Positions 18,306 to 27,742 of a stretch of DNA of 64,000 nucleotides are shown piece after piece (position 1 is the first letter of the stretch; each line of letters begins with the position of its first letter). Source of the stretch: Ochrobactrum sp. BTU1 (lineage in GTDB: Bacteria; Pseudomonadota; Alphaproteobacteria; Rhizobiales; Rhizobiaceae); assembly GCA_018798825.1 (NCBI GenBank), contig CP076354.1:1364001-1428000 (forward strand), in the 5' to 3' direction. The position numbers were made by a program, and so were the translations under genes. The notes beneath the pieces were generated by a model. That model did no database searches and was not told the DNA's origin. It worked only from the letters and a program-made list of their open reading frames with translations.

Positions 18306-19085
18306 TTAAACCCGTCCACCCAACGCAGATGAGAGATCAGCCAGTTCCTGGCCGCCTGCCATGAGGCTCTGCAGCTCATCCATGTCCACATCGCTTCTGG
18401 TGCGAGTTCCAAGGGTGGCACCGCGATTAAGCACGGTAAACTTGTCGCCTACGGCATGAGCGTGGCGCACATTATGCGTGATGAAGATCACACCGAGCCC
18501 TCGCTCACGCACAAGGTTGATATACTTCAGCACCATAGCTGTCTGACGAACGCCAAGCGCCGAGGTTGGCTCATCAAGGATCAACACCTTCGCACCAAAA
18601 TAGACTGCCCGTGCAATCGCTACACATTGTCGTTCGCCACCCGACAACGTGCCAACGGCCTGCTGCGGATCACGGACATCAATTCCGATCTTCTTCATCT
18701 CTTCACGGGTCACATCTTCCGCAAACTGCGTATCGAACCAGCGAACTGGCCCAATCCCCTTGGTCGGTTCCCGACCGAGAAAGAAATTTCGCATGACCGA
18801 CATAAGAGGGATCATCGCAAGATCCTGATAGACCGTCGCAATGCCGTGATCGAGCGCATCGCGCGGACTGTTGAAGACAACCTGTTTGCCTTCAACAAAA
18901 AACTCTCCGCTTGTTGGTTTGTGCACGCCGGACAGTGTTTTAATCAGTGTCGACTTACCGGCACCGTTGTCACCAAGCAGACAGTGTACCTGCCCCGGTT
19001 CCACACTGAGTGAAACGCCGTTCAGTGCAATAACCGGGCCGAAGTGTTTGACAAGATTGCGAACCTCAATGATCGGGGTTGTCAT
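18306..19085 (-). CDS. Sugar ABC transporter ATP-binding protein
   Basis: A 259-residue single-ATPase protein of the FrcA type, half the size of RbsA or XylG. It has Walker [10 protein letters not shown] (38-46), signature LSGGERQ near 146, and Walker [13 protein letters not shown]. The Gly-for-Asp change after ALG matches this family. It energises the permease encoded just upstream, with a 75-base gap. Part of a binding protein-permease-ATPase-SDR transcript. Confidence 0.92.
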   Translation of the reverse strand: MTTPIIEVRNLVKHFGPVIALNGVSLSVEPGQVHCLLGDNGAGKSTLIKTLSGVHKPTSGEFFVEGKQVVFNSPRDALDHGIATVYQDLAMIPLMSVMRNFFLGREPTKGIGPVRWFDTQFAEDVTREEMKKIGIDVRDPQQAVGTLSGGERQCVAIARAVYFGAKVLILDEPTSALGVRQTAMVLKYINLVRERGLGVIFITHNVRHAHAVGDKFTVLNRGATLGTRTRSDVDMDELQSLMAGGQELADLSSALGGRV

Positions 19086-19160
19086 AGTGCATACTCCCTA
19101 TCAACGCAGTTTCGGGAAAGTTAGGAAGCGGTTTCCCTGAAACTGCGTAAATGCTGAAAC

Positions 19161-20315
19161 CTATCGCTCGCCGGTGGCGCGCTTACGGATAAAGTTGTTG
19201 AAGAGAACTGCGATCAGCAGCATTCCACCAAGGAATACCAAGTACCAGTCCTGATCAATCGTCGTGTAAGTCAGGCCAATCAGCACCATACCGAAGATGA
19301 TCGAGCCGAAGAATGCCCCAATGGCCGAACCATAGCCGCCGGTAAGCAGACAGCCCCCGATAACAGCTGCAATGATCGCTTCGAATTCCTTCTGGAAGCC
19401 GCGCCGCGCATCCGTCGACCCCGCATCAAGAACAGTAAGAATGGCAACAAGTGCTGCTGCCATTGCCGTACACATGAAAAGAATTGTCTTAACACGACGC
19501 ACAGGCACACCCGAATTGCGCGCAGCCAGCGCATCACCACCGGACGCGAAAATCCAGTTACCGAAGCGGGTTCGCACCAGAACGTAGGTCGCCACGAGAG
19601 CGATGCCGATGAACCAGAGAACTTCGACCGGCACACCCTTCACCGTCGGTTGGCCATTTGGGAACTTCGCGATGAGGTCTTTTTCCGCAAGCCATTCAAA
19701 TAACCCTTGAAAAGCATCACCAGAAAACAATCCCGCAAGATAGCTCGTGCCGACCGCTTCCTTCACGCCACGCAATTGCGTTGCACCGCCCGTCGCCCAT
19801 TTGAGGCCGACCAGCGAAAGCCCACGCAGGATGAACAGAAACGCCAGCGTAACAATGAAAGAGGGCAAGCCGGTTTTAAGCACAATCTGCGCGTTCACAG
19901 CCCCCACAAGCGCCGCGAAAACCAGTGTCAGAATGATGGCAACGATGAGCGGTACCTGCCAAACGACGAGGGCAGCAGCGAATATTAGGCCAGCGAACGC
20001 TATCATTGAGCCGATAGAAAGATCAAACTCGCCACCGATCATGAGCAATGCTGCAGCCACAGCAAGAATGCCAAGCTGCGATGCAGGCGCCATAAAATTC
20101 ATAATACCGGCGGCGGTGAACATTGCCGGATTGGCTGTCGACAGGAAGAAGATCGTGATGAGCACGAGACCTGAAACCGCACCCAGTTCAGGCCGACTAA
20201 GCATCCGCTGAAGTGCACTGGCGTTCTTCAGCCGCTCATCCCGTTGCGCAGCTGCGATCGCCGGATCATTTGCTGCGGTCTGAGCGGGCTGCTCTGATGA
20301 AGTTGGCTCACTCAT
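19161..20315 (-). CDS. Sugar ABC transporter permease
   Basis: A 384-residue RbsC/FrcC-type (BPD_transp_2) permease with about ten helices and a polar N-terminal tail of ~50 residues. The family loop GGEFDLSIGSMIAFAG and the C-terminal GGYGSAIGAFFGSIIFG are visible. The ATG at 20315 has AAGGAGG five bases before it, so the TTG five codons upstream is rejected. A periplasmic insertion around 190-215 (SGDAFQGLFEWLAEKDLIAKF) is longer than in RbsC. Confidence 0.92.
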   Translation of the reverse strand: MSEPTSSEQPAQTAANDPAIAAAQRDERLKNASALQRMLSRPELGAVSGLVLITIFFLSTANPAMFTAAGIMNFMAPASQLGILAVAAALLMIGGEFDLSIGSMIAFAGLIFAAALVVWQVPLIVAIILTLVFAALVGAVNAQIVLKTGLPSFIVTLAFLFILRGLSLVGLKWATGGATQLRGVKEAVGTSYLAGLFSGDAFQGLFEWLAEKDLIAKFPNGQPTVKGVPVEVLWFIGIALVATYVLVRTRFGNWIFASGGDALAARNSGVPVRRVKTILFMCTAMAAALVAILTVLDAGSTDARRGFQKEFEAIIAAVIGGCLLTGGYGSAIGAFFGSIIFGMVLIGLTYTTIDQDWYLVFLGGMLLIAVLFNNFIRKRATGER

Positions 20316-20364
20316 GCTTTCCTCCTTCAAGCGTATCCGCGAAAATACGCATTAAAACAATTCC

Positions 20365-20407
20365 CTAGAGCACCATTTTGATTCAATTTGAGAGAAACGC
20401 GCTCTAG
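20365..20407. repeat. CTAGAGC palindromic intergenic element
   Basis: Inverted arms CTAGAGC / GCTCTAG flank a 29-base core in the gap between permease and binding-protein genes. TAGAGC-framed palindromes are common between genes of Rhizobiales. A related frame (TAGAGCG / CGCTCTA) occurs at 40428-40469. Confidence 0.5.
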
Positions 20408-20453
20408 ACAACGCGACATGAAGGTCGCGAACTTATGGGTATGGATACTCGAT

Positions 20454-20475
20454 CCCGCCCATTTTCATGGGCGGG
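20454..20475 (-). other. Stable intercistronic hairpin after the binding-protein gene
   Basis: A perfect 8-bp GC-rich stem CCCGCCCA / TGGGCGGG with a 6-base loop and no T-run. Between a binding-protein gene and its permease gene, such hairpins typically protect the upstream mRNA from 3' decay, so the binding protein is made in excess. That role is inference. Confidence 0.55.
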
Positions 20476-20505
20476 GTGAGATATTCAAAAGTTATGCGTT
20501 GCTGC

Positions 20506-21435
20506 TTAGCGGATGCCCTTGGCAGACAGTTCAACCACCTGCTTGGCTTTGTCCTTGGTAATCAGGTTCGGGCCTGACGGCACATTGCCGCCCGGCATCA
20601 GGCCGTACTTCGCATTGAGCGCCAGAAACGCAACTGGCAGATAGCCCTGCAGAAACTGTTGCTGATCAATCGCGAAATCCGCTTTTCCGTTTTCAACCGC
20701 CTCAAGGAAGCCAGCCGACATATCGAAAGTGGCAATATGAATGCCTTCGCGACCACTTTCTGAAGCTGCCTTTACCGCGGGCTCACCGGCCAGCGTTGCG
20801 TTAAGCGTCAGAATTGTATCGACCGCCGTATCAGATGCGAGTGCTGCACGCACCTTGGATTCATTTTCAGTCGGATCTGCCGAAGTAGGCAGAACCGTTA
20901 CATCGCCAAAACCTTCCTTGAAGCCCGCGCAACGCTGATCAAGTGAGACGTTACCGACTTCCTGATTGACGCAGATGCCTTTCTTGCCACCAGCCTTTTT
21001 AAGTGCTTCACCGGCAACCTTGCCAGCATCGAACTCATCCTGACCGACATGCAGCAACGCACCAAGCTTTTTGGAAGCATCCGAACCAGCATTCATCGAA
21101 ATAACAGGAATACCGGCTGCAACAGCACGTTCAATCGACGGCCCGAGCGCGTCGGCATCTGGAATCGAAACAACGATGCCCTGCGGGTTCTGGTTGATTG
21201 CAGCATCAATCAGCTGCGCCATCTGCACCATGTCGAATGTTTCAGGTGCGCGATAATCAACCTTTGCACCTGTATCCTTGGCTGCTTCCGCAACACCATT
21301 CTTCACAACCGACCAGAAAGGATCGGATGCCTGGCCGTGGCTGACAACAACAATGCTGACATCCTGTGCCTGCGCCGCAAATGACGCAGCCATCAGCGCA
21401 ACGCCAGCAACTGCCGATTTCAATAGAGATTTCAT
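20506..21435 (-). CDS. Periplasmic sugar-binding protein of an ABC transporter
   Basis: A 309-residue RbsB/peripla_BP_4-type protein. Its signal peptide is MKSLLKSAVAGVALMAASFAAQA. The hinge-binding motifs VSIPDADALGPSIERAVAAG and VISMNAGSD follow. The ATG at 21435 has GGGAGGA seven bases upstream; the GTG two codons earlier overlaps it. It is the first gene of the sugar operon and diverges from the Gfo/Idh/MocA dehydrogenase. The ligand is probably a pentose, hexose or cyclitol; the operator upstream suggests an inositol-like ligand (inference). Confidence 0.92.
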   Translation of the reverse strand: MKSLLKSAVAGVALMAASFAAQAQDVSIVVVSHGQASDPFWSVVKNGVAEAAKDTGAKVDYRAPETFDMVQMAQLIDAAINQNPQGIVVSIPDADALGPSIERAVAAGIPVISMNAGSDASKKLGALLHVGQDEFDAGKVAGEALKKAGGKKGICVNQEVGNVSLDQRCAGFKEGFGDVTVLPTSADPTENESKVRAALASDTAVDTILTLNATLAGEPAVKAASESGREGIHIATFDMSAGFLEAVENGKADFAIDQQQFLQGYLPVAFLALNAKYGLMPGGNVPSGPNLITKDKAKQVVELSAKGIR

Positions 21436-21565
21436 GTTCACTCCTCCCTGCCCGGCACTCCCCGCCGGTTTGTTAATTTATCTGCACCTCGTTCAGAGCT
21501 AATTCCGGGGCTGCCTCCACGCATTTGATCCCAGCAATTTCGCTGCAATCTTTGTCATTTAATAG

Positions 21566-21608
21566 AATGAAACATTCATTAGAAAATTCTCGTGGAATTA
21601 TAATTCCA
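21566..21608. promoter_or_regulatory. Two operator palindromes in the divergent sugar promoter region
   Basis: Site A is AATGAA-ACA-TTCATT (21566-21580). Site B is the perfect 16-bp TGGAATTATAATTCCA (21593-21608), which contains GGAA-N6-TTCC. GGAA-N6-TTCC is the motif described for the RpiR-family regulator IolR in Sinorhizobium and Caulobacter. The sites lie midway between the divergent binding-protein and dehydrogenase genes and could control both. Confidence 0.6.
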
Positions 21609-21680
21609 TTTCTGTTAGCTCATGTCAATCACATAAGCAGCAGTCAAAATGCACATGCAATTTAGCTCTGGGAGGAGAGA

Positions 21681-22796
21681 ATGGCAGTTGTAGCAGGCCT
21701 GATCGGCTCGGGTTTCATGGGCAAAACTCATGCTCTCGCCCTTGCGAATGTAAAACGGATTTTCGACCTGCCGATGACGGTCGAGCTTCACACATTGGCC
21801 GATGTGGACGAGAAAACCGCCTCACGCGCAGCGTGTCAGCTTGGCTTTGCTCATTCCACAGGCAGTTGGCGTGACCTGATCGCCAATCCGGCTATCAATC
21901 TGATCGATATCACCACCCCAAATCGCTTTCATAAAGAAATGGCGCTTGCTGCCATTGATGCAGGCAAGCACGTCTACTGTGAAAAGCCATTAGCTCCAAC
22001 TGCCGCCGAATGCCTTGAAATGACACTCGCTGCCGAACGGAAGGGCATTCAAACCGCCGTCGGATTCAATTACCTCAAGAACCCGATGATCAAGCTCGCT
22101 AGAGACATTATCGAGAGCGGCGAAATTGGCAAAGTCAGAAATTTTCGCGGCATCCATGCCGAGGACTTCATGGCCGATCATCGAATTCCTTGGTCATGGC
22201 GACTTGATCCGGCAGGCGGTGGTGGCGCACTTGCCGATATAGGCAGCCATATCATTGCCGCGGCACGCTATCTGGTTGGTCCGGTTGCCGAGGTGATGGG
22301 CAAAAGCGTGACAGCAATTGCAGAGCGTCCCGACCACAACAACCCATCGCAGATGAAAGCAGTCGAAGTGGATGATATCTGCCATGCTTTTCTATCGTTC
22401 GAGAATGGCGCAACCGGCACTATCGAAGCGAACTGGCTCGCCAGTGGTCGCAAAATGCAACATGATTTTGAGATATCAGGCTCAAAGGGCTCGATCTTTT
22501 TCTCGCAAGAGCGCTTCAACGAACTCGACCTATTCCTTTTCTCTGACAAGAAAGGGCAACAGGGTTTCCGCAAGATTTTCGCAGGCCCAGACCACGAGCC
22601 TTATGGCGCGTTTTGCGTGGCGGGCGGGCATCAGATTGGCTTCAATGATCTGAAAACGATTGAGGTGCGCGACTTCCTGTTAAGTATTGCAGGACAGAAT
22701 ACAGGTCACGCCGATTTCCGCGAAGGCTATGAGGTGCAAAAAACTATCGAAGCCATCTACGCATCCAGCCGCGAGCGGCAGTGGAAACCAATTTAA
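21681..22796 (+). CDS. Gfo/Idh/MocA-family oxidoreductase
   Basis: A 371-residue NAD(P)-dependent dehydrogenase. It has an N-terminal Rossmann motif GLIGSGFMGKTH (6-17), the EKP motif near 101-103 (CEKPLAPTAAEC) and a C-terminal alpha/beta domain (GGGGALADIGSHII). The family includes inositol and glucose-fructose dehydrogenases. A strong GGGAGGAG precedes the ATG. It diverges from the sugar ABC operon and shares its operator region, so it probably acts on the imported compound. It ends one base before the btuD-like stop codon on the other strand. Confidence 0.9.
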   Translation: MAVVAGLIGSGFMGKTHALALANVKRIFDLPMTVELHTLADVDEKTASRAACQLGFAHSTGSWRDLIANPAINLIDITTPNRFHKEMALAAIDAGKHVYCEKPLAPTAAECLEMTLAAERKGIQTAVGFNYLKNPMIKLARDIIESGEIGKVRNFRGIHAEDFMADHRIPWSWRLDPAGGGGALADIGSHIIAAARYLVGPVAEVMGKSVTAIAERPDHNNPSQMKAVEVDDICHAFLSFENGATGTIEANWLASGRKMQHDFEISGSKGSIFFSQERFNELDLFLFSDKKGQQGFRKIFAGPDHEPYGAFCVAGGHQIGFNDLKTIEVRDFLLSIAGQNTGHADFREGYEVQKTIEAIYASSRERQWKPI

Positions 22797-22797
22797 T

Positions 22798-23571
22798 CTA
22801 CCGAAAGCGCTTACGCGTGTGCAGGATGAATTCGTCCTCGATCTTCATCAGCTGCGCGTCGATGCCATAGACCTCTTTCAGGAGCGCTGGATTGAGCACC
22901 TCTTCCTGCGCACCATCGGCGACGAGCCGACCCTGATTAAGCACAATCAGCCGGGTGCAATATTTCGCGGCCAGACCAAGATCGTGCAGCGAGGCGATCA
23001 CCGTCTTCTTCTCGGTTGCCAAACCGGCAAAAAGCTCCATCAATTCCAGCTGATGGGCCGGATCAAGCCCAGCTACAGGCTCGTCAGCCATGATGATCGG
23101 CGTATTCTGTGCCAATACCCGCGCGATCAAGGCGCGCGCTCTTTCACCGCCCGATAGCTCGTTAGCAGGACGTGACGCAAGTTCAGCCACACCCATGCGC
23201 TGCATGGCAGTCTCGATCACAGTTTCATCGTCACGGTCCAGTCCTGCAAACACAGGCTTCAGTGCTGACCGCCCAAGCGATACCAGCATCCTAACTGTTA
23301 CCGGCCATGCAACATCGCGTTCCTGCGGCAGATAAGCGATGATCTTGGCGCGATCCGCAACATGCATTCTTCGGAGGTCCGAGCCATCCAGCAGAATTTC
23401 ACCCGTCGAAGACGTAAGGCCCAAAAGCGCACGCAGCAGCGTGGTCTTGCCTGCACCATTTGGACCGATCAGGCCGATAAACTCACCTTCACCTGCCTCG
23501 AAACCGACAGCTTCAAGCACCGCCTTGCGCCCCAGCGACACATCAAGATTGTGGACTGAAAGAGTGCTCAT
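22798..23571 (-). CDS. btuD: Cobalamin ABC transporter ATP-binding protein (BtuD-like)
   Basis: A 257-residue FecE/BtuD-type ATPase. It has Walker A GPNGAGKTT (36-44), signature LSGGERAR and Walker B IIMADEPVAGLD (unusual Ala before the DEP). It powers import through the FecCD-type permease encoded next to it. Its ATG overlaps the permease stop by four bases (ATGA). By position behind btuB and a cobalamin riboswitch it serves vitamin B12 or a related corrinoid; sequence alone could also fit iron siderophores or haem. Confidence 0.85.
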   Translation of the reverse strand: MSTLSVHNLDVSLGRKAVLEAVGFEAGEGEFIGLIGPNGAGKTTLLRALLGLTSSTGEILLDGSDLRRMHVADRAKIIAYLPQERDVAWPVTVRMLVSLGRSALKPVFAGLDRDDETVIETAMQRMGVAELASRPANELSGGERARALIARVLAQNTPIIMADEPVAGLDPAHQLELMELFAGLATEKKTVIASLHDLGLAAKYCTRLIVLNQGRLVADGAQEEVLNPALLKEVYGIDAQLMKIEDEFILHTRKRFR

Positions 23572-24569
23572 ACCAGCCGTCTCCGATATTTAAAGACAAG
23601 CCACAGGAAGAACGGGGCGCCAATGATTGCCGTTAACACTCCGAGCTTTAATTCGCGCCCCGGCATAATCACTCTCACCAGCACATCGGCAGCCAACAGA
23701 AGCGAAGCGCCGCCAAACGCACTGGCAACAAGCAGACGTGACGGGCGCGAACCGACCAGCGGGCGCAACAGATGTGGCACTACAAGCCCTACAAAACCGA
23801 TTGCTCCCGCAACTGCAGTCGATGCGCCAACGGAAGCAGCAGTGCCAAGGACAGCGAGAATCTGAACGCGAGAGAGATTGACGCCCATGCTGGCCGCGGC
23901 ATCAGATCCCAAGGTTAGGCTATCAAGCGCACGCCCCAGTGAAAACAACATCGCCCAACCGATCAGAATGAAGGGTGCGGCAAGCCACACATGCGTCATC
24001 GACCGATCGGCAAGAGAACCCAGCATCCAGAACACGATTTCCATGGCAGCGAATGGATTAGGCGACAGATTAAGCGCCAGTGCTGTCATCGCCCCGGCGA
24101 GACTGGTGACGGCAACACCCGCCAGAATGACAGTCAGTGTTCCGGCGTGACGCCCCGCCAGCGTCCTGACGAGAAAGACCGACACAAACGCGCCGACCAG
24201 CGCCAGCAACGGCAAGGCCAACGGGAAAACCTGCGACAGCCCCGTATAAATCGCAATCACCGCACCAAGTGAGGCCGACGAGCTCACGCCAAGCAGCCCT
24301 GGCTCGGCCAGCGGATTGCGCAGATAGCCCTGAAGAGCAGCGCCTGAAAGGCCTAGCGAAGCACCAATCAGCAAGGCAAGCAAAGCGCGCGGCAGGCGGA
24401 TTTCGCGCATAACCAACACGATTACATCCCCTTGCCCGATAAACAGCGCCCGAATGCTCTCACCCACACTGATGGATGCCGGACCAACCAGCAGCGAAAG
24501 CGCAAATAGCACCAGAACCATCAAGCCAAGAACAACAAGCAGGAGATAAAAACGGCCAGTTTCAGTCAC
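23568..24569 (-). CDS. btuC: Cobalamin ABC transporter permease (BtuC-like)
   Basis: A 333-residue FecCD-family permease with about ten helices. Motifs include LPRALLALLIGASLGLSGAALQGYLRNPLAEPGLLGVSS-type blocks and GAIGFVGLVVPHLLRPLVG. I place the start at GTG 24569, which has GGAGG six bases before it and overlaps the end of btuF by eight bases. An upstream ATG at 24620 lies inside btuF. It forms the channel with BtuD. Confidence 0.87.
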   Translation of the reverse strand: MTETGRFYLLLVVLGLMVLVLFALSLLVGPASISVGESIRALFIGQGDVIVLVMREIRLPRALLALLIGASLGLSGAALQGYLRNPLAEPGLLGVSSSASLGAVIAIYTGLSQVFPLALPLLALVGAFVSVFLVRTLAGRHAGTLTVILAGVAVTSLAGAMTALALNLSPNPFAAMEIVFWMLGSLADRSMTHVWLAAPFILIGWAMLFSLGRALDSLTLGSDAAASMGVNLSRVQILAVLGTAASVGASTAVAGAIGFVGLVVPHLLRPLVGSRPSRLLVASAFGGASLLLAADVLVRVIMPGRELKLGVLTAIIGAPFFLWLVFKYRRRLV

Positions 24570-25410
24570 GCGCAGCCTCCGCGAGCTTCGCAACAGCTTC
24601 AACGCTGAACGGCCCGCCACATACTGTCAGATTATCGTTGAGCGCCACGCTTCGTGTATGCCCATCGAGCGCGCGCAATGCCGGATGCTCGAAATTCTCA
24701 AAGGCCAGGGCAGGCGGTCGGCCCCGCGATCCGCGCACCAGAATATCAGGCTTTTCCATGACCAGCATTTCCAGCGGCAGCATAGCTGAACCACGAACAC
24801 CCGCCTTATCGGCGATATTATCAAGCCCGGCCAGACGGATTGCTTCATCAATCAGTGTACCGCGTCCCGACGTATAACTATTTGCATAATAGAGAGCGAC
24901 GGTCTGTTTATGGTCAGGCTTTTGGATTGCTGAAAGAGCCATATCCATGTCTGCAATCTGCCGAGTTGCTTCGCTTTCACGGCCGAGCAATCCGCCCATG
25001 CGCTTCATATGCGCCTTGATATCCTCAAAAGAGCGTGCAGGCGCGAATTCCTCTACCTGCACACCCAAATCCCGCAACAACCCAACCGTGGCACGCGAAG
25101 AAAACGTGCCCGCCAGCACCAGATCAGGCTTCATGAGGAACACTTCTTCAGCCTGCCCATGGTTGATGGGCAGCTGTTTTGCTCTCTCGGTCATCACAGA
25201 CAGAAGCGGGTCACGCGAGAGATACGACACCGACCGCAGCTGAGTGGCATCTGCCAGCAGCATTGCCAGCTGATCTGTACAGACATTGATCGACACGACG
25301 TGCTTGGGCAATCCATCCGCATGAGCGGGATGAAACGCAGTCAGAAACAGGCCGGCAAAAAGGCCAAACCTGATTTTCCATAACCCGGACTGCGTTTTCA
25401 TGTTGCGCAT
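24562..25410 (-). CDS. btuF: Periplasmic cobalamin-binding protein (BtuF-like)
   Basis: A 282-residue class III (helical-backbone) binding protein with an N-terminal signal sequence ending near AHADG. The core starts HVVSINVCTDQLAMLLAD, and AYEEVFLMKPDLVLAG-type motifs follow. The binding clefts of this class close little on corrinoid or siderophore. The stop overlaps the btuC start and the gene begins five bases after btuB, so it is part of one transcript. Either ATG 25410 or 25401 could be used. Confidence 0.85.
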   Translation of the reverse strand: MRNMKTQSGLWKIRFGLFAGLFLTAFHPAHADGLPKHVVSINVCTDQLAMLLADATQLRSVSYLSRDPLLSVMTERAKQLPINHGQAEEVFLMKPDLVLAGTFSSRATVGLLRDLGVQVEEFAPARSFEDIKAHMKRMGGLLGRESEATRQIADMDMALSAIQKPDHKQTVALYYANSYTSGRGTLIDEAIRLAGLDNIADKAGVRGSAMLPLEMLVMEKPDILVRGSRGRPPALAFENFEHPALRALDGHTRSVALNDNLTVCGGPFSVEAVAKLAEAARD

Positions 25411-25414
25411 CTCG

Positions 25415-27280
25415 TCAGAAATTCCGCGTCAGCCCGATATTAAAGCTGCGCCCCGATGCATTATAGCCGGACGTTGTCTGGTAATCCTTGTCGAAAATAT
25501 TCTCTACCGAAAGCTTCAACTGCGATTGTATGTCGATGTTATACAGCGCGATGAAATCAGCCGTCACATAAGGATCAAGCTTCTTGGTATTCGCGGCAGT
25601 TGTGTAGCGCGAACCGCCATAAAGCAACCGAGCCGTTAGATCGAGCTTGTCGATAGGCTTGAAATTCACTTCAGCTGTCGCCTTCACCCGCTCGCGATAT
25701 GGCAGATCGTTGTCAGTATCCTCATCAATCGGCTTCTTGAGATCTAGCGATCCTTTCACCGCCCAAGTTTCGTTGAAGCGATGAGACAGCGCCGCTTCGA
25801 AACCCGTCACTTCTGCACGCGCAATATTGTAAGGCAGATAGGAAGGTGCCGTACTCATGATCGCATCACGTAGCCATGTATTATAGAAAGCCAAATCGAG
25901 ACTTGTATCGGCTGTTGCTTGCCAGTTCAGACCAATCTCATACGAGCGGGATTTTTCCGGCTGCAGATCGGCATTCGCAAAGCCGGGATAGTAAAGCTCA
26001 TTAAAGGTCGGCGCACGAAAGCCAGTGCCAAACGAAGAACGCAGCACGAGATCAGGCAGAATTTCGTAGCTCGCGCCGAGATTATAGGTGACCACGTCAC
26101 CAAACTGCTCATTATAATCGTAGCGCACACCGCCATCAAAGCGCAGCGCATCATATTCGAGCGAGTATTGCCCGAATACCGCAGCCAAATCACGACTGGT
26201 TTTGGCATATTCGGTCGTAGCGCTGACTTCCTCGCGGTAAGCTTCAACGCCACCGGTCACCACATGCGAAACATTGCCCGTTTCAAACTGCTTTTCCGTC
26301 GAGGCAAAGATGCCATAGCGCTTGGTTTCAAACAGATCAGATCCGCTAACCCCCTTACGGAAATTTCGGCTGTGATCTAGACCAGAGCTGAACTCGATCG
26401 ACGAAGACCAATCAGCGGTGTGATCGATACGCGCACCCAACTTGCCGCTAAATGCTGTTGTGTACGCTTCATTAGCAGACGGTGCTTTGGCATCATATTG
26501 ATTGCGGCCGCGGCTCAGGAGGCCATCAGTATAAATCTTCCCCCAGTCAAAATCCTTCGACAGCGAGAAGTTAAACGAACCCTGCAGAAAACCATCACGA
26601 TCAGGCTCATAACCAAAAGAATCCGGTGTCGTAAAATTATATCCCTGTGTGCCTGTGACAGCGGCACCAAAGGCATAATCAATGCCGTCCTTGCTGCGTC
26701 CCTGAAGCGAACCGGACGCATAACCGCCCCATGGATGCGTAACCCCCGTTGTCAGACTTCCGCAGTAGGAGCGCTCCCCGCAGGCTCCACCCTGCTTTGT
26801 GATGATATTAATCACACCCCCCATCGCATCCGCACCATATTGCGAGGAATGCGCGCCTTTCGCGATTTCAGTACGATCAATTGAACTCAGCGGAATATTG
26901 GCAAGCGAAGTCGCGCCGGTCGTTGCCGATGCGGTTCGCACGCCATTAACGAGCACAACCGTCTGTTTTGACGACATGCCGCGAATGTAGAGATTGGAAG
27001 ACGATCCCTGCCCGCCATTGGTGGTAATCGAAATTCCCGGATAGTATTGAAGAAGCGATTGTAGATCTGGCGCTGCTGATCGGTCGATTTCCTCCCGATC
27101 AATGACCGTGACGGACGATGTGGAGCGCTGCAAAGACGTTGCACGCCTCAACGGTGTGACGACAATCGTATCAAGCACAACGCCATCCTGCACGCTTGCC
27201 TTCGTCTGAGCGAATACGTCGAGCGGCGTAACCACCAGAACGGTGGATGCGAGATATGCCGATAGTTTGAGAAAATGCAT
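25415..27280 (-). CDS. btuB: TonB-dependent outer-membrane cobalamin receptor (BtuB-like)
   Basis: A 621-residue receptor. Signal peptide MHFLKLSAYLASTVLVVTPLDVFA is followed by a TonB-box-like DTIVVTPLRR. A plug domain spans ~60-170 (QSLLQYYPGISITTNGGQGSS; GMSSKQTVVLVNGVR), and a 22-strand barrel ends with aromatic Phe (GLTRNF). It imports vitamin B12 using TonB energy. AGGAAG upstream of ATG is the ribosome site. It is the first gene of btuB-F-C-D and follows a cobalamin riboswitch, which strongly supports the substrate. Confidence 0.93.
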   Translation of the reverse strand: MHFLKLSAYLASTVLVVTPLDVFAQTKASVQDGVVLDTIVVTPLRRATSLQRSTSSVTVIDREEIDRSAAPDLQSLLQYYPGISITTNGGQGSSSNLYIRGMSSKQTVVLVNGVRTASATTGATSLANIPLSSIDRTEIAKGAHSSQYGADAMGGVINIITKQGGACGERSYCGSLTTGVTHPWGGYASGSLQGRSKDGIDYAFGAAVTGTQGYNFTTPDSFGYEPDRDGFLQGSFNFSLSKDFDWGKIYTDGLLSRGRNQYDAKAPSANEAYTTAFSGKLGARIDHTADWSSSIEFSSGLDHSRNFRKGVSGSDLFETKRYGIFASTEKQFETGNVSHVVTGGVEAYREEVSATTEYAKTSRDLAAVFGQYSLEYDALRFDGGVRYDYNEQFGDVVTYNLGASYEILPDLVLRSSFGTGFRAPTFNELYYPGFANADLQPEKSRSYEIGLNWQATADTSLDLAFYNTWLRDAIMSTAPSYLPYNIARAEVTGFEAALSHRFNETWAVKGSLDLKKPIDEDTDNDLPYRERVKATAEVNFKPIDKLDLTARLLYGGSRYTTAANTKKLDPYVTADFIALYNIDIQSQLKLSVENIFDKDYQTTSGYNASGRSFNIGLTRNF

Positions 27281-27429
27281 TATTTCTACTTCCTGCGTGC
27301 AAGCCTTGCTTCACCGCAGGTGTCAGAAATCAGGGCGGAAGCGCCTTGTCTTTGTCCCACGGCAACATTTCACAATGTCACCGCTACGGACGGCCGCGAC
27401 TGGACACCCCTCGTGTCAGCCATGGGTGA

Positions 27430-27645
27430 CTGGATACGGCAGGTCTCCTGACTTCCGGGTCTTCATCGGTCCTCCGCCTTCCCGAACGTGAATATTCAGT
27501 GGCTATGATCGCAACTTACGATCATGGGAGGATGACTCGCCGGTCACAGTTGCGGGGGCAGTCTCGGTCTCAGCTCTTCAAATGAGCCTCACCGTGTTCC
27601 CTTTTCATCCATCCTTGCGGATAGAACCGTTTCCTGTGGCGAGCG
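27430..27645 (-). promoter_or_regulatory. Cobalamin riboswitch
   Basis: Read on the minus strand, the conserved blocks appear in order: TGAGGCTCATTT, GACTGCCCCCGCAACTGTGA, the B12-box GCCACTG, GGGAAGG, and CCGGAAGTCAGGAGACCTGCC shortened here to its core AGTCAGGAGACCTGCC. This is the adenosylcobalamin riboswitch that lowers btuB-F-C-D expression when the cofactor is plentiful. About 150 bases separate it from btuB, without an obvious terminator, so control may be at translation. Confidence 0.96.
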
Positions 27646-27690
27646 ATAGCAAGGGGATGGCAGATTATCAACTGCAACAATGTGCCCCAT

Positions 27691-27720
27691 CTGAATCACA
27701 TTCAGAGCCAAGTGATTCAG
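27691..27720. repeat. CTGAATCACATTCAGAGC repeat, copy 1
   Basis: Inverted arms CTGAATCAC (27691-27699) / GTGATTCAG (27712-27720). The first 18 bases are identical to 55149-55166. It lies in the gap between the riboswitch and the export operon's last gene. Confidence 0.55.
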
Positions 27721-27742
27721 ATGGTTGAATTGTATGGATTTT

